Virus record (IMG/VR): IMGVR_UViG_3300035670_001468
Span: 1 to 20,399 of that record
DNA length: 20,399 nt
Source of the DNA: a virus
Strand: one strand, 5' to 3'
This document shows, piece by piece, positions 5,319 to 12,148 of the stretch. Below the pieces are notes generated by a model. That model was not told the origin of the DNA. It did not search any database and saw only the letters and a program-made list of their open reading frames with translations. Position 1 is the first letter of the stretch. Each line of letters begins with the position of its first letter. The position numbers and the translations under genes are program-made.

Positions 5319-5948
5319 ATGAACACGAAACTAAAAGCACTGTTTGCCAAAATCTTAGAAAAGGACGCCTTAATGGCTGAAATCATTGAATGGCATGAAG
5401 ACAATTTCAAGATTCCTTCATTGCATCAATTTTACGGGTGCGCTTCAACAGATTTCATCGCTCAATACCTCGGGGCCACTGGTGACAATGATTGGTTATA
5501 TGAAAAGATGTTCATCGGCAAAAGCCCGAAAGGAGAGCGCGAAAGGCAAAAGCATTTTTTAGCCATCGTTGATTCAATTATTGAGCAGGGCGAAATCATC
5601 CGCGAGGAAGATGGGCCATCTGAACAAGTCGCACACGCTCTCGCAATGGAGGCGGCGGCAGATATTTGGAAAAGCGTTCCAAAGTCTGAATGGGTTGAGC
5701 GTTTAGGATATGAAGAAGCGGCAAAAGGGCTGTTTGAATGCGGCGGCAATGTCAGTGAAGATCTTTTAACCCTCGATTGCATCGAATCGTCAATAACCGG
5801 AGAGTCGAACGAATACTTGGCAACCGTTCAATCTGGTAGCCTAGGCGAGCATATCACATGCAGAGGCGAAGGACCGATTGGGGCCGTGGTCCGATGCTTG
5901 GAGGTAATCACGCATCAAAAAAGGTATCGCGCACAAGCTCACGGGTAG
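5319..5948 (+). CDS. Hypothetical acidic protein (209 aa)
   Basis: The ATG at 5319 follows an A-rich, Shine-Dalgarno-free leader. The product is acidic, largely helical and cytoplasmic, with no membrane segment. It includes KMFIGKSPKGERERQKHFLAI (49 onward, continuing as a helix) and a central EEAAKGLFECGGNVSEDLL segment. I do not recognise the family. It is the last gene of the accessory island and lies between the structured RNA and the head genes; base usage looks somewhat more AT-rich than the structural genes, in keeping with an accessory gene. The following gap (5949-5970) holds only the TTGACA motif of the next gene. Confidence 0.65.
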   Translation: MNTKLKALFAKILEKDALMAEIIEWHEDNFKIPSLHQFYGCASTDFIAQYLGATGDNDWLYEKMFIGKSPKGERERQKHFLAIVDSIIEQGEIIREEDGPSEQVAHALAMEAAADIWKSVPKSEWVERLGYEEAAKGLFECGGNVSEDLLTLDCIESSITGESNEYLATVQSGSLGEHITCRGEGPIGAVVRCLEVITHQKRYRAQAHG

Positions 5949-5951
5949 CAT

Positions 5952-5957
5952 TTGACA
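5952..5957 (+). promoter_or_regulatory. TTGACA start-proximal motif, site 1
   Basis: TTGACA begins 19 bases before the GTG start at 5971. The other six placed sites lie 19-22 bases before starts, too near the gene to act as its -35 box. Confidence 0.5.
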
Positions 5958-5970
5958 CCTCTCCTACAGC

Positions 5971-6291
5971 GTGGCCGACATCCGCGCTCTACAAGACGAC
6001 TACCTTTTCCACGCCGAACTTCAATTTGGCGCGTCTGACTATGCCGCGCAGTTGGCATGGCTAAAAGAGCGTTACAACGAAGCCGCCGAAAACCGAGAAA
6101 GCGCGGAAGTCACATCGCAGAGCTTTGAAGGCGCGACTCACTCGATGCAGTTTCGCGGCAGCACGCCGGAAGAACGCAGGCAAGCGCTCAAGCTCGCGAT
6201 TCGCCAGCTGAATATCATCAGCGGCAACACGCGCACGGCTCCAGCATCGGGCCTCAAACTGGACTTTTCCACCCGCATCACCTCGACATGA
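5971..6291 (+). CDS. Probable head-tail connector, gpW-like
   Basis: GTG at 5971 (GTGGCCGAC, giving MADIRALQDD) is the start, supported by the TTGACA motif 19 bases upstream. The 106-residue product is helical at the N-terminus (ALQDDYLFHAELQF) with a short strand pair (THSMQFRGSTPEE) and a C-terminal helix (RRQALKLAIRQL). That is the helix/hairpin/helix outline of lambda gpW-type joining proteins, though longer than the 68-residue lambda protein. Its position directly before the portal gene, with an ATGA overlap (portal ATG 6288, this stop 6289-6291), is the canonical W-B arrangement. The function is inferred mainly from position. Confidence 0.6.
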   Translation: MADIRALQDDYLFHAELQFGASDYAAQLAWLKERYNEAAENRESAEVTSQSFEGATHSMQFRGSTPEERRQALKLAIRQLNIISGNTRTAPASGLKLDFSTRITST

Positions 6292-7862
6292 GTTCGCACC
6301 GATCAAGGCACCGCGCCAAGATGCGGGCATTACAAGAGGCAATCGTTAAATCGGCACCGCGTCCGCTTCATTCCGTGTCAGGCCTCGGCAAAGTCACCGA
6401 CGTCCTGAATCATTACAGCGGCACGGCTGGCGTAGAGGCGGCGAAATGGACGCCGAATCGCGGCACGATGGACTATGCGCCGCTTGATACGTCTCGCGTG
6501 CTCACAGGAGGCGCTCGGAAGACGGTCCTTCGTAAATGCCGCTGGCTTGCTATCAATGATGGCTATGCTCGCTTCCTGGTTAATGGCTTGGCTAACCTCA
6601 TCGGCTTTTATCAGCTGCAACCGGCCACGAAAGACAAGGCGTGGAATGCAATCGCAGAACGTCATTGGAAAAACAGAATCAAGACGCCATCCGTTTTCGA
6701 CCGCCTCGGCAAGTTCAATCATGCCCGTTGGCAGCTTGCTCTCAGTCGCGGCTCAATTCGTGACGGCGATATTTTGACGCTCAAGACCTACGCGCAAAGC
6801 GGAGCGGGTCAGATTCTGATTTACGGCGGACATCAGATCGACTCCGGCAATCGGCAAGACATCAGCAACCTACGCGATGGCATCTATCACGACAATCTCA
6901 TGGCGCATACGGGCTATAACCTCGTTGACCCGTCCGATATGTCGAAAAGCACCGTAGTTAGAGCGAGCGACGCCATGTATTACGGCGACTTTTCCGATGC
7001 GGCGGAGCTTCGTCCTATGCCGCGCTTTACTCACGCGGTAAACGACCTGCATGACGTTGCTGAAATCGACTTGGACGCAAAGTTAGGCATTAAGCGGCGG
7101 CAATTCATCGGGCTTTACAAGAAACGCGCCCACCAGAACATCAGCGGCAACCTCGGACTTGGCGTTTATCAATCGCCGCACACTGAAACCGGAGTAAACG
7201 TCACGAATACAAGCGCGGCCAGCGTAGAAACGACGCAAACGACGCTCATCAACGTGGAAGGCGTCACAGATCGCACCGGCATTGCCACGCTTGAAGCTGG
7301 CGAGGATTACGGAGTCATTTCGGCGGACAGCAATGGGCCGAATGATCGTGAAACAGTTAAGGGTCTGCTCACTAAAATGAGCCTCGGCCTCGGTTTGCCG
7401 CCCTCCGCAACGTTCGCCATGCTTGGCGCAGGCGGGCCGGAAGTCCGATTCCACATGGCGCTGCTTCAAAGGTGGATTCAGATCGAACTCTTGAACCTTT
7501 TGACCATCGTCCAGCAGCATTACTTCTGGATCATCGGAACAGACATCGCTCGCGGAGCTTTGCCGGAGCCAGACGACGAACAATGGTGGAATAACATCGC
7601 CATTCCGTGCGCAGACCTCACAATCGACCGGGGCCGCGAACTAAACGGCAAGATTGCCGCTCTGAAAGTCGGAGCTTTGACCCATGCGGACATTTTCGCT
7701 GAGGCCGGTAAAGATTGGGAGGATCAGCTCGAAATTCAGGCCGAAATCATCGCGCACGCATCTGGCCTCGCTGCGCAGAAGGGACTCGCTGGCGGCTTGA
7801 GTGACCTCATGCCCGACTGGAACCCTCGGCAACCTGCGATTACGCCTCTCACCAGGCCGTAA
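6288..7862 (+). CDS. Phage portal protein, lambda GpB family
   Basis: The 524-residue portal forms the dodecameric ring at the prohead vertex through which DNA enters. The N-terminal part shows the family pattern RKCRWLAINDGYARFLVNGL with NLIGF after it (82-107), and ALSRGSIRDGDIL (151-163) belongs to the clip/wing region. The C-terminus ends with the familiar KVGALTHADIFAEAGKDWEDQ. The length is typical (500-550). ATG overlaps the previous stop (ATGA), implying coupled translation. In lambda the next gene is the protease; here a methyltransferase-like gene with its own promoter and terminator has been placed in between. Confidence in the family is high. Confidence 0.93.
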   Translation: MSSHRSRHRAKMRALQEAIVKSAPRPLHSVSGLGKVTDVLNHYSGTAGVEAAKWTPNRGTMDYAPLDTSRVLTGGARKTVLRKCRWLAINDGYARFLVNGLANLIGFYQLQPATKDKAWNAIAERHWKNRIKTPSVFDRLGKFNHARWQLALSRGSIRDGDILTLKTYAQSGAGQILIYGGHQIDSGNRQDISNLRDGIYHDNLMAHTGYNLVDPSDMSKSTVVRASDAMYYGDFSDAAELRPMPRFTHAVNDLHDVAEIDLDAKLGIKRRQFIGLYKKRAHQNISGNLGLGVYQSPHTETGVNVTNTSAASVETTQTTLINVEGVTDRTGIATLEAGEDYGVISADSNGPNDRETVKGLLTKMSLGLGLPPSATFAMLGAGGPEVRFHMALLQRWIQIELLNLLTIVQQHYFWIIGTDIARGALPEPDDEQWWNNIAIPCADLTIDRGRELNGKIAALKVGALTHADIFAEAGKDWEDQLEIQAEIIAHASGLAAQKGLAGGLSDLMPDWNPRQPAITPLTRP

Positions 7863-7884
7863 AATAAAAAAGTTAAAAAGGCGC

Positions 7885-7913
7885 TTGCTGGACAAGTGGC
7901 AATCTGCAAAGAT
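7885..7913 (+). promoter_or_regulatory. Promoter candidate of the methyltransferase-like gene
   Basis: TTGCTG (7885-7890), a 17-base spacer, AAAGAT (7908-7913). Upstream lies AAAAAAGTTAAAAAGGCG, matching the tract before the promoter at 4139. Transcription would begin at about 7919-7920, on or next to the ATG, so the mRNA may be leaderless. Confidence 0.5.
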
Positions 7914-7919
7914 GCCGCG

Positions 7920-8471
7920 ATGAAAATTTTAATTGCATGTGAATACAGCGGCACAGTGAGGGACGCATTCCGCGCATTGGGGCATGACGCAATGTCTTGC
8001 GACCTGCTGCCGACAGACAAGCCGGGGCCGCATTATCAGGGCGATGTTTTCGACCTCGATTTGGCGAGTTTCGATTTGATGATTGCTCACCCGCCTTGCA
8101 CTCATCTTGCAGTAAGCGGCGCTAGGCATTTTGCGGCCAAACGGGCGGACGGCAGACAACAGCAAGCAATCGACTTTTTCATGCGGCTGGCAGATGCGCC
8201 AGTCCCCAGAATCGCCATCGAGAATCCGGTTTGCATTATGTCGAGCGTTTGGCGCAAGCCTGATCAGACAATTCAGCCATGGCAATTTGGGCATGGCGAA
8301 ACAAAGGCAACGTGCCTCTGGCTCAAAGGACTACCAAAGCTGCAACCCACAAACATCGTGGAAGGCCGCGAACAACGCATCCACAAAATGCCGCCAAGTC
8401 CTGACCGATGGAAGCTAAGGAGCACGACATACGCGGGAATTGCGCAAGCGATGGCATCACAATGGGGCTGA
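7920..8471 (+). CDS. Compact C5-cytosine methyltransferase-like protein
   Basis: The 183-residue product carries the core motifs of cytosine-C5 methyltransferases. A motif I-like cofactor loop IACEYSGTVRDAF sits at residues 5-17, then DVFD (42-45). The PPC catalytic loop is present (AHPPCTHLAVSG, Cys60), with ENP (101-103) and a motif X-like RSTTYAGIAQAMASQWG at the end. It lacks the large target-recognition domain of full enzymes (usually over 300 aa), so target specificity and even activity are uncertain. Similar compact proteins are common in phages. ATG at 7920 is preferred over in-frame GTG 7896, which lies inside the promoter. The gene is bracketed by its own promoter and terminator between portal and protease, as expected of a moron, perhaps to guard phage DNA against restriction. 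Confidence 0.75.
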   Translation: MKILIACEYSGTVRDAFRALGHDAMSCDLLPTDKPGPHYQGDVFDLDLASFDLMIAHPPCTHLAVSGARHFAAKRADGRQQQAIDFFMRLADAPVPRIAIENPVCIMSSVWRKPDQTIQPWQFGHGETKATCLWLKGLPKLQPTNIVEGREQRIHKMPPSPDRWKLRSTTYAGIAQAMASQWG

Positions 8472-8482
8472 TTCAAAAAACA

Positions 8483-8510
8483 GCCGCGCCCTAAAAAGCG
8501 CGGCTTTTTT
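8483..8510 (+). terminator. Rho-independent terminator after the methyltransferase-like gene
   Basis: GCCGCGC (8483-8489) and GCGCGGC (8498-8504) form seven GC-rich pairs around an eight-base loop, followed by TTTTTT (8505-8510). The stem is preceded by AAAAAA (8475-8480), so it may also work on the opposite strand. It starts 11 bases after the stop codon. Confidence 0.85.
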
Positions 8511-8518
8511 GTGCCTAT

Positions 8519-8524
8519 TTGACA
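8519..8524 (+). promoter_or_regulatory. TTGACA start-proximal motif, site 2
   Basis: TTGACA begins 19 bases before ATG 8538. The bases after it form a perfect hairpin, CATGCCT (8523-8529), AACA, AGGCATG (8534-8540), that includes the start codon. Confidence 0.5.
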
Positions 8525-8537
8525 TGCCTAACAAGGC

Positions 8538-9692
8538 ATGACCTCGCAGACATGGTTCTCTTTTCGCGCCTCCGCTGATTCGCTGACAATCGACATCACC
8601 GACGAGATCGGCTATTTCGGAGTAACGGCGCGAGACTTCGCAAATCAGCTCAAGGCGATTCCGAACGCGAAAACGATCACGCTGAACCTCGATTGCCCTG
8701 GAGGCGACTGTAACGACGGCTTCACGATCTACGATGCGCTTGTAAACTCCGGCGCTGAAATCACGGTCAATATCACCGGGCTAGCTGCAAGCATGGCAAG
8801 CGTCATCATGCTTGCCGGTAAGACGATCAACATTGCCGAAAATGGCCGCGTGATGATTCACCGAGTCACCGGCGGCGCGATGGGTAACGCCGATGAAATG
8901 GACGCTGCCACGAAGCTCATGCGCCAGTTTGAGGACCGCATCGTCGGGCTTTACACAAAGCGCACCGGCAAGGACGAGGACGAGATCCGCGACTTGATGA
9001 AAGCGCAGATGGGCACGTGGTTTTTCGGGCAAGAGGCGGTCGATGCCGGTTTTGCCGATGCCGTCGTGAGCACTAAGGCGCGAAACTTCAAAGCATCGTG
9101 GGCGCCATTGTTCACGATGCTACCCGCCGCGCTATTTGACAGCGCCGAAAAGGATATGGCTACCAACACCATCACTCCCACTGATCTTTTCAAGCCGATG
9201 TCCACCGCCGCCGAAACTGAGGCTGAAACCCAGGTCATCGAAACCCCCATTCCCCCAACGCCAGAAGCTGAGGTTGAGCCTGAAACGGCTCCCGAAGTCG
9301 AAGCGAAAGGAATCCTTGAGCGAATCACCGCAGCCTTTACCGGCTCGGAAAAACTCAAGGCTGAACTCGCCAAAGCAAGCGCCGCTCTCATTGATCGTGA
9401 GTCCGAGATCGCTGCATTGAAAGCCGAGGTTCAGACGCTAAAGCCGCAAGCCGATAAGCTAGCCGAGATCACGGCAAAGCTGGCCGACGCTGAAGCAAAA
9501 GCGAAATCAGTTGGCCTCGCTGCCGCTGAAATCGCCGCCGCGCATGGCCTGCGCTCCGAACAACTCGCAGAACTGCCCGCCCCATCGCAAGAGATGGACA
9601 AGGTCAAGACGCTAACCCGCGAAGAGTTCAACGCTCTTTCTCCGGCTAAGCGTTCCGAGTTCTCAATCAACGGAGGCAAGATCACAAACTAA
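8538..9692 (+). CDS. ClpP-like head maturation protease with C-terminal scaffold region
   Basis: The 384-residue protein has an N-terminal ClpP/S49-like serine protease (residues 1-180). The nucleophile is Ser85 in GLAASMAS, the general base His108 in VMIHRV, with the family signatures LDCPGGDCNDGF (51-62) and TWFFGQEAVDAGFADAV (160-176). The third catalytic residue is not obvious. Residues about 207-384 are a low-complexity Thr/Pro/Glu linker followed by a long Ala/Glu/Lys coiled coil (KLKAELAKASAAL), typical of a capsid scaffold. Protease plus scaffold in one frame matches lambda C/Nu3. It would cleave the scaffold and itself during prohead maturation. The start is supported by the TTGACA motif 19 bases upstream. 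Confidence 0.9.
   Translation: MTSQTWFSFRASADSLTIDITDEIGYFGVTARDFANQLKAIPNAKTITLNLDCPGGDCNDGFTIYDALVNSGAEITVNITGLAASMASVIMLAGKTINIAENGRVMIHRVTGGAMGNADEMDAATKLMRQFEDRIVGLYTKRTGKDEDEIRDLMKAQMGTWFFGQEAVDAGFADAVVSTKARNFKASWAPLFTMLPAALFDSAEKDMATNTITPTDLFKPMSTAAETEAETQVIETPIPPTPEAEVEPETAPEVEAKGILERITAAFTGSEKLKAELAKASAALIDRESEIAALKAEVQTLKPQADKLAEITAKLADAEAKAKSVGLAAAEIAAAHGLRSEQLAELPAPSQEMDKVKTLTREEFNALSPAKRSEFSINGGKITN
9136..9141 (+). promoter_or_regulatory. TTGACA start-proximal motif, site 3 (inside the protease gene)
   Basis: TTGACA begins 20 bases before the in-frame internal ATG at 9156. It is the only site that lies well inside a coding region, exactly where a scaffold start is expected. Confidence 0.45.
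9156..9692 (+). CDS. Probable internally initiated capsid scaffold protein
   Basis: ATG 9156 is in frame with the protease gene (codon 207) at the junction between the protease domain and the scaffold-like region. It would give a 178-residue protein starting MATNTITPTDLF, with a Pro/Glu-rich linker and then a coiled coil (about residues 70-130) and a basic C-terminus that could bind the coat protein. Lambda makes its scaffold Nu3 by the same nested in-frame arrangement inside gene C. The TTGACA motif 20 bases upstream, shared with six other starts, supports real initiation here. Expression itself is inferred. Confidence 0.6.
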   Translation: MATNTITPTDLFKPMSTAAETEAETQVIETPIPPTPEAEVEPETAPEVEAKGILERITAAFTGSEKLKAELAKASAALIDRESEIAALKAEVQTLKPQADKLAEITAKLADAEAKAKSVGLAAAEIAAAHGLRSEQLAELPAPSQEMDKVKTLTREEFNALSPAKRSEFSINGGKITN

Positions 9693-9699
9693 TCCGGCC

Positions 9700-9855
9700 A
9701 TGGCGAAGAACAAACAAGAACCACCAAAGCAAGAAGAGGCTAAGGCCGAACTGCCTTTAGTTCTCACCCTTTCACAAATCGCAAAACTCACAGACGAAGA
9801 AAAGGCCAAGTTTCGCCATTCAGGCGGAACCGCCATCGAAGATCCAATCTCCTAA
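9700..9855 (+). CDS. Small charged hypothetical protein (51 aa)
   Basis: The ATG at 9700 lies eight bases after the protease stop, and TAA at 9853-9855 is 12 bases before the capsid ATG. The 51-residue product is Lys/Glu-rich at the N-terminus (MAKNKQEPPKQEEAKAELP) with a short helix (LTLSQIAKLTDEEKAKF). The slot corresponds to the decoration protein gene of lambda (D), but it is far too short for that fold and I cannot assign a role. The tight fit between the two neighbours supports that it is coding. Confidence 0.55.
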   Translation: MAKNKQEPPKQEEAKAELPLVLTLSQIAKLTDEEKAKFRHSGGTAIEDPIS

Positions 9856-9867
9856 TTCCAAACTCAT

Positions 9868-11001
9868 ATGGCTAATACTCTTTCCAATCTTATCCCAGAC
9901 GTTTACACCGCTCTGGACATCGTGTCCCGCGAACTCGTCGGCGCTTTGCCCGGCGTTACCCGTGATGCCAACGCCGACCGCATCGCCTCTAACCAGACCA
10001 TCCGTGTTGCGCAGACTCCGACAAACACCACCTCGGCATACACTCCAGCCATGGCAGTGCCTTCCGCAGTCGATCAGACCATTGCCAATGCTTCCCTCAC
10101 CTTGTCGAAAAACAAGTATGCCGCGTTCAGTTGGACCGGCGAGGAAGTTTATGCGATGAATCAAGGCCCCGGCTTTCTCACCATCCGCCAGAACCAAATC
10201 GCCCAGGCTTTCCGCGCTCTGGTCAACGAAATGGAGAACGATGTGTGTGATGCACTGGCCCAGGGCGCTTCCCGCGCTTACGGCACCGCAGGCACCACGC
10301 CATTCGCTTCCACGCTTGCTGATCCCGCCCAGGTTCGCAAGATTCTGGACGACAACGGCGCTCCGCTCTCCGGCCGTTCTTTGGTCATCAACACCACCGC
10401 AGGCGCTGCACTTCGCACACTGGGTCAGTTGACCAAAGCGAACGAAGCTGGAACCGCCATGACGCTGCGTGACGGCGAACTGCTCAACCTTCACGGCTTC
10501 TCTGTCCGTGAGTCTGCGCAGATCAACAACGCAACGGCTGGCACCGGCTCCGGTTACCTTATCAACGAAGCCTCTGGCTACGCAGTCGGCGCAACCTCGC
10601 TGACTCTCGACACTGGCACCGGCACCATCCTCGCGGGTGATGTCATCACCATCGGCTCTCACAAGTATGTCGTGAAAACGGCGCTTGCTGCGAACGTCGT
10701 GGTGATTCAGGAGCCGGGCCTTGTGGCGGCAGTAGCCAACAATGCAGAAGTCACGGTCAACGCTACCAGCGCCCGTAACATCGCATTCAGCTCTGACGCA
10801 ATCGTTCTTGCCACCCGCCTGCCGATCTTCCCGTCCGAAGGCGACATGGCAATCGACAACGAGGTTGTCACCGATCCGCGCACCGGCATCAGCTTCGACC
10901 TCCGCGTCTATCCTGGCGACGGCATGGTGCTTTATCGCATCCACGCTCTCTGGGGCTGGCAGGTTCTCAAGTCCGCACACGCTGCCGTGCTTCTCGGTTA
11001 G
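9868..11001 (+). CDS. Major capsid protein, P22-coat-like
   Basis: The 377-residue product begins MANTLSNLIPDVYTALDIVS with RELVGALPGVTRD after it, the N-arm pattern of P22-type coat proteins. The HK97-fold core is interrupted at about residues 228-300 by a beta-rich insert (GATSLTLDTGTGTILAGD, then ITIGSHKYVV), reminiscent of the P22 coat I-domain. The core resumes at NIAFSSDAIVLATRLP (304-319). The protein is somewhat shorter than P22 gp5 (430). The coding strand has the strongest codon bias of the window (C/G at third positions), fitting high expression. It follows the protease/scaffold gene and ends in a strong terminator. The major capsid call is firm; the exact family is from recall. 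Confidence 0.88.
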   Translation: MANTLSNLIPDVYTALDIVSRELVGALPGVTRDANADRIASNQTIRVAQTPTNTTSAYTPAMAVPSAVDQTIANASLTLSKNKYAAFSWTGEEVYAMNQGPGFLTIRQNQIAQAFRALVNEMENDVCDALAQGASRAYGTAGTTPFASTLADPAQVRKILDDNGAPLSGRSLVINTTAGAALRTLGQLTKANEAGTAMTLRDGELLNLHGFSVRESAQINNATAGTGSGYLINEASGYAVGATSLTLDTGTGTILAGDVITIGSHKYVVKTALAANVVVIQEPGLVAAVANNAEVTVNATSARNIAFSSDAIVLATRLPIFPSEGDMAIDNEVVTDPRTGISFDLRVYPGDGMVLYRIHALWGWQVLKSAHAAVLLG

Positions 11002-11033
11002 TCCAAAGCCGGGAGCGTCCCGCGTGACTAATC

Positions 11034-11066
11034 GCCCGCCCTTGTGCAAACGAGGGCGGGCTTTTT
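11034..11066 (+). terminator. Strong rho-independent terminator after the capsid gene
   Basis: GCCCGCCCT (11034-11042) pairs with AGGGCGGGC (11053-11061); T-G, G-C and T-A pairs extend the stem to twelve pairs closed by a GCAA loop (11046-11049). TTTTT follows at 11062-11066. It lies 33 bases after the capsid stop and should separate the head genes from the downstream connector and tail genes. Confidence 0.88.
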
Positions 11067-11075
11067 CTTGCTTGT

Positions 11076-11081
11076 TTGACA
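11076..11081 (+). promoter_or_regulatory. TTGACA motif between two terminators
   Basis: This TTGACA has no credible start 19-22 bases downstream. It is followed after 17 bases by TTCATG, a poor -10, so it may be the -35 of a promoter restarting transcription after the capsid terminator. TGACAAC, AGT, GTTGTTCA (11085-11102) just after it is a near-palindrome that could be an operator. Confidence 0.3.
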
Positions 11082-11112
11082 CGCTGACAACAGTGTTGTT
11101 CATGTGGCATTG

Positions 11113-11153
11113 CCGCCGCCCGCGTGTCGTGTCGCGGGCGGCGGTTTCTTTTT
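11113..11153 (+). terminator. Second GC-rich hairpin with T-run, abutting the next start codon
   Basis: CCGCCGCCCGCG (11113-11124) and CGCGGGCGGCGG (11133-11144) form twelve GC pairs around an eight-base loop, followed by TTTCTTTTT (11145-11153). The next ATG is at 11157, three bases after the T-run. It has the form of an intrinsic terminator and could attenuate the tail operon. Confidence 0.75.
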
Positions 11154-11156
11154 ACC

Positions 11157-11495
11157 ATGAAGGCTCTACTCTCACAGTCCGCAAAACACGCGCTTGATTT
11201 ACTCATGCGAGCACATCCCGGCGTCGTCACAATTGCAGGCACGCAATACAAATGCGCCGCCGTTGTTTCTCGAGGCTCTGTTGAGGACGCCAAAGGAGGA
11301 TTCAAGCAGGTTAAGACCGCCGCTTTCCATCTGCCATACAGCGCGATTGACGAGGCAACGCTGATTGCGCTCGGTAAAAACAAACGGCTTACGATCACGC
11401 ACGACGCTGACTTATTCCGCATTTCATCGGATGGCGTCAAGCCAGATCCGCTAAAGACGCGATGGATCATCCGCGCTGAACAGGCCGTAAATTGA
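11157..11495 (+). CDS. Possible head-tail joining protein (112 aa)
   Basis: ATG 11157 was chosen over the upstream frame start at 11124, which lies inside the terminator stem. The 112-residue product has an N-terminal helix (LLSQSAKHALDLLMRAHPG) followed by a beta-rich body (VVTIAGTQYKCAAVVSRG, RLTITHDADLFRISS). This outline and its place right after the capsid gene resemble lambda FII-type head-tail joining proteins, but I see no diagnostic motif. No Shine-Dalgarno is present; the start follows a terminator-like hairpin directly. Confidence 0.5.
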   Translation: MKALLSQSAKHALDLLMRAHPGVVTIAGTQYKCAAVVSRGSVEDAKGGFKQVKTAAFHLPYSAIDEATLIALGKNKRLTITHDADLFRISSDGVKPDPLKTRWIIRAEQAVN

Positions 11496-11497
11496 CA
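11492..11497 (+). promoter_or_regulatory. TTGACA start-proximal motif, site 4
   Basis: TTGACA begins 20 bases before ATG 11512 and overlaps the TGA stop (11493-11495) of the upstream gene. Confidence 0.5.
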
Positions 11498-11511
11498 AAG
11501 GCTCTCAATAT

Positions 11512-12144
11512 ATGGCTACCGTTCGCTTTCCTGAAGACGTTTCAATCGCTGGCAATCTGCAAGTCGATGGCTTGCTATTGCCTGGCGTAACTCGCGGCAC
11601 GTTGATTCAAAACGACTTTCAAGAGTATGGAATCAATCCGGCTTTGATGCGTATTCACGATGCCTTTGCCTCGCCCATCTCCGCCGCTGCAAATGATGAC
11701 CTCGGCATTTCAACTGGCGGCACATACGGAACAGATGCGCCATATGTCACAGGCGGCGACCTGAAAGCACTCGGCGCAACGACTCGATACGCTCGCTTCC
11801 TTTTCGTTTTACCTCCCGAATACGTCGCTGGTCAATCCGTGCGAATCGTGGCGAATGCAGGCATGGTAACGACAGCCGCAAGCACAAGCTGCACGCTCGA
11901 CTTTGAAGCCTACAAACTCGATCTTGATGCAACTGTGGGCGGCTCCGATCTTGTCAGCACCGCCGCGCAAAGCATCAACTCTACGAGCTTCGCAATCAAG
12001 AATTTTGAAGTGACAAGCGCAGGGCTTTCCGCTGGCAATGTTCTCGACATTCGCGTTGCCGTTGCTTGTAATGATGCAGCCACAGGCACAGCAGTCATTC
12101 CTGCGATTGCGCATCTTGCGATGTCGCTCGACATCAAGGGGTAA
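11512..12144 (+). CDS. Virion structural protein candidate (210 aa)
   Basis: The product begins MATVRFPEDVSIAGNLQVDG, a beta-helix-like opening seen in phage fibre and decoration proteins. It continues as an all-beta, Ala/Thr/Ser-rich protein (residues 95-210) without charged helices, cysteine pairs or membrane segments. Such composition fits a surface protein with a jelly-roll domain: a head decoration or head fibre. It lies between two connector-like genes. I do not recognise an exact family. The stop TAA (12142-12144) lies four bases before the next ATG and the end of this gene carries that gene's AAGGGG ribosome binding site. Confidence 0.55.
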   Translation: MATVRFPEDVSIAGNLQVDGLLLPGVTRGTLIQNDFQEYGINPALMRIHDAFASPISAAANDDLGISTGGTYGTDAPYVTGGDLKALGATTRYARFLFVLPPEYVAGQSVRIVANAGMVTTAASTSCTLDFEAYKLDLDATVGGSDLVSTAAQSINSTSFAIKNFEVTSAGLSAGNVLDIRVAVACNDAATGTAVIPAIAHLAMSLDIKG

Positions 12145-12148
12145 GCCT

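Noticed and set aside
9820-11103. A 427-codon open frame on the - strand across the capsid gene
   Set aside because: It is the mirror of the capsid gene's strong third-position C/G bias; it has no domain pattern and covers a terminator.
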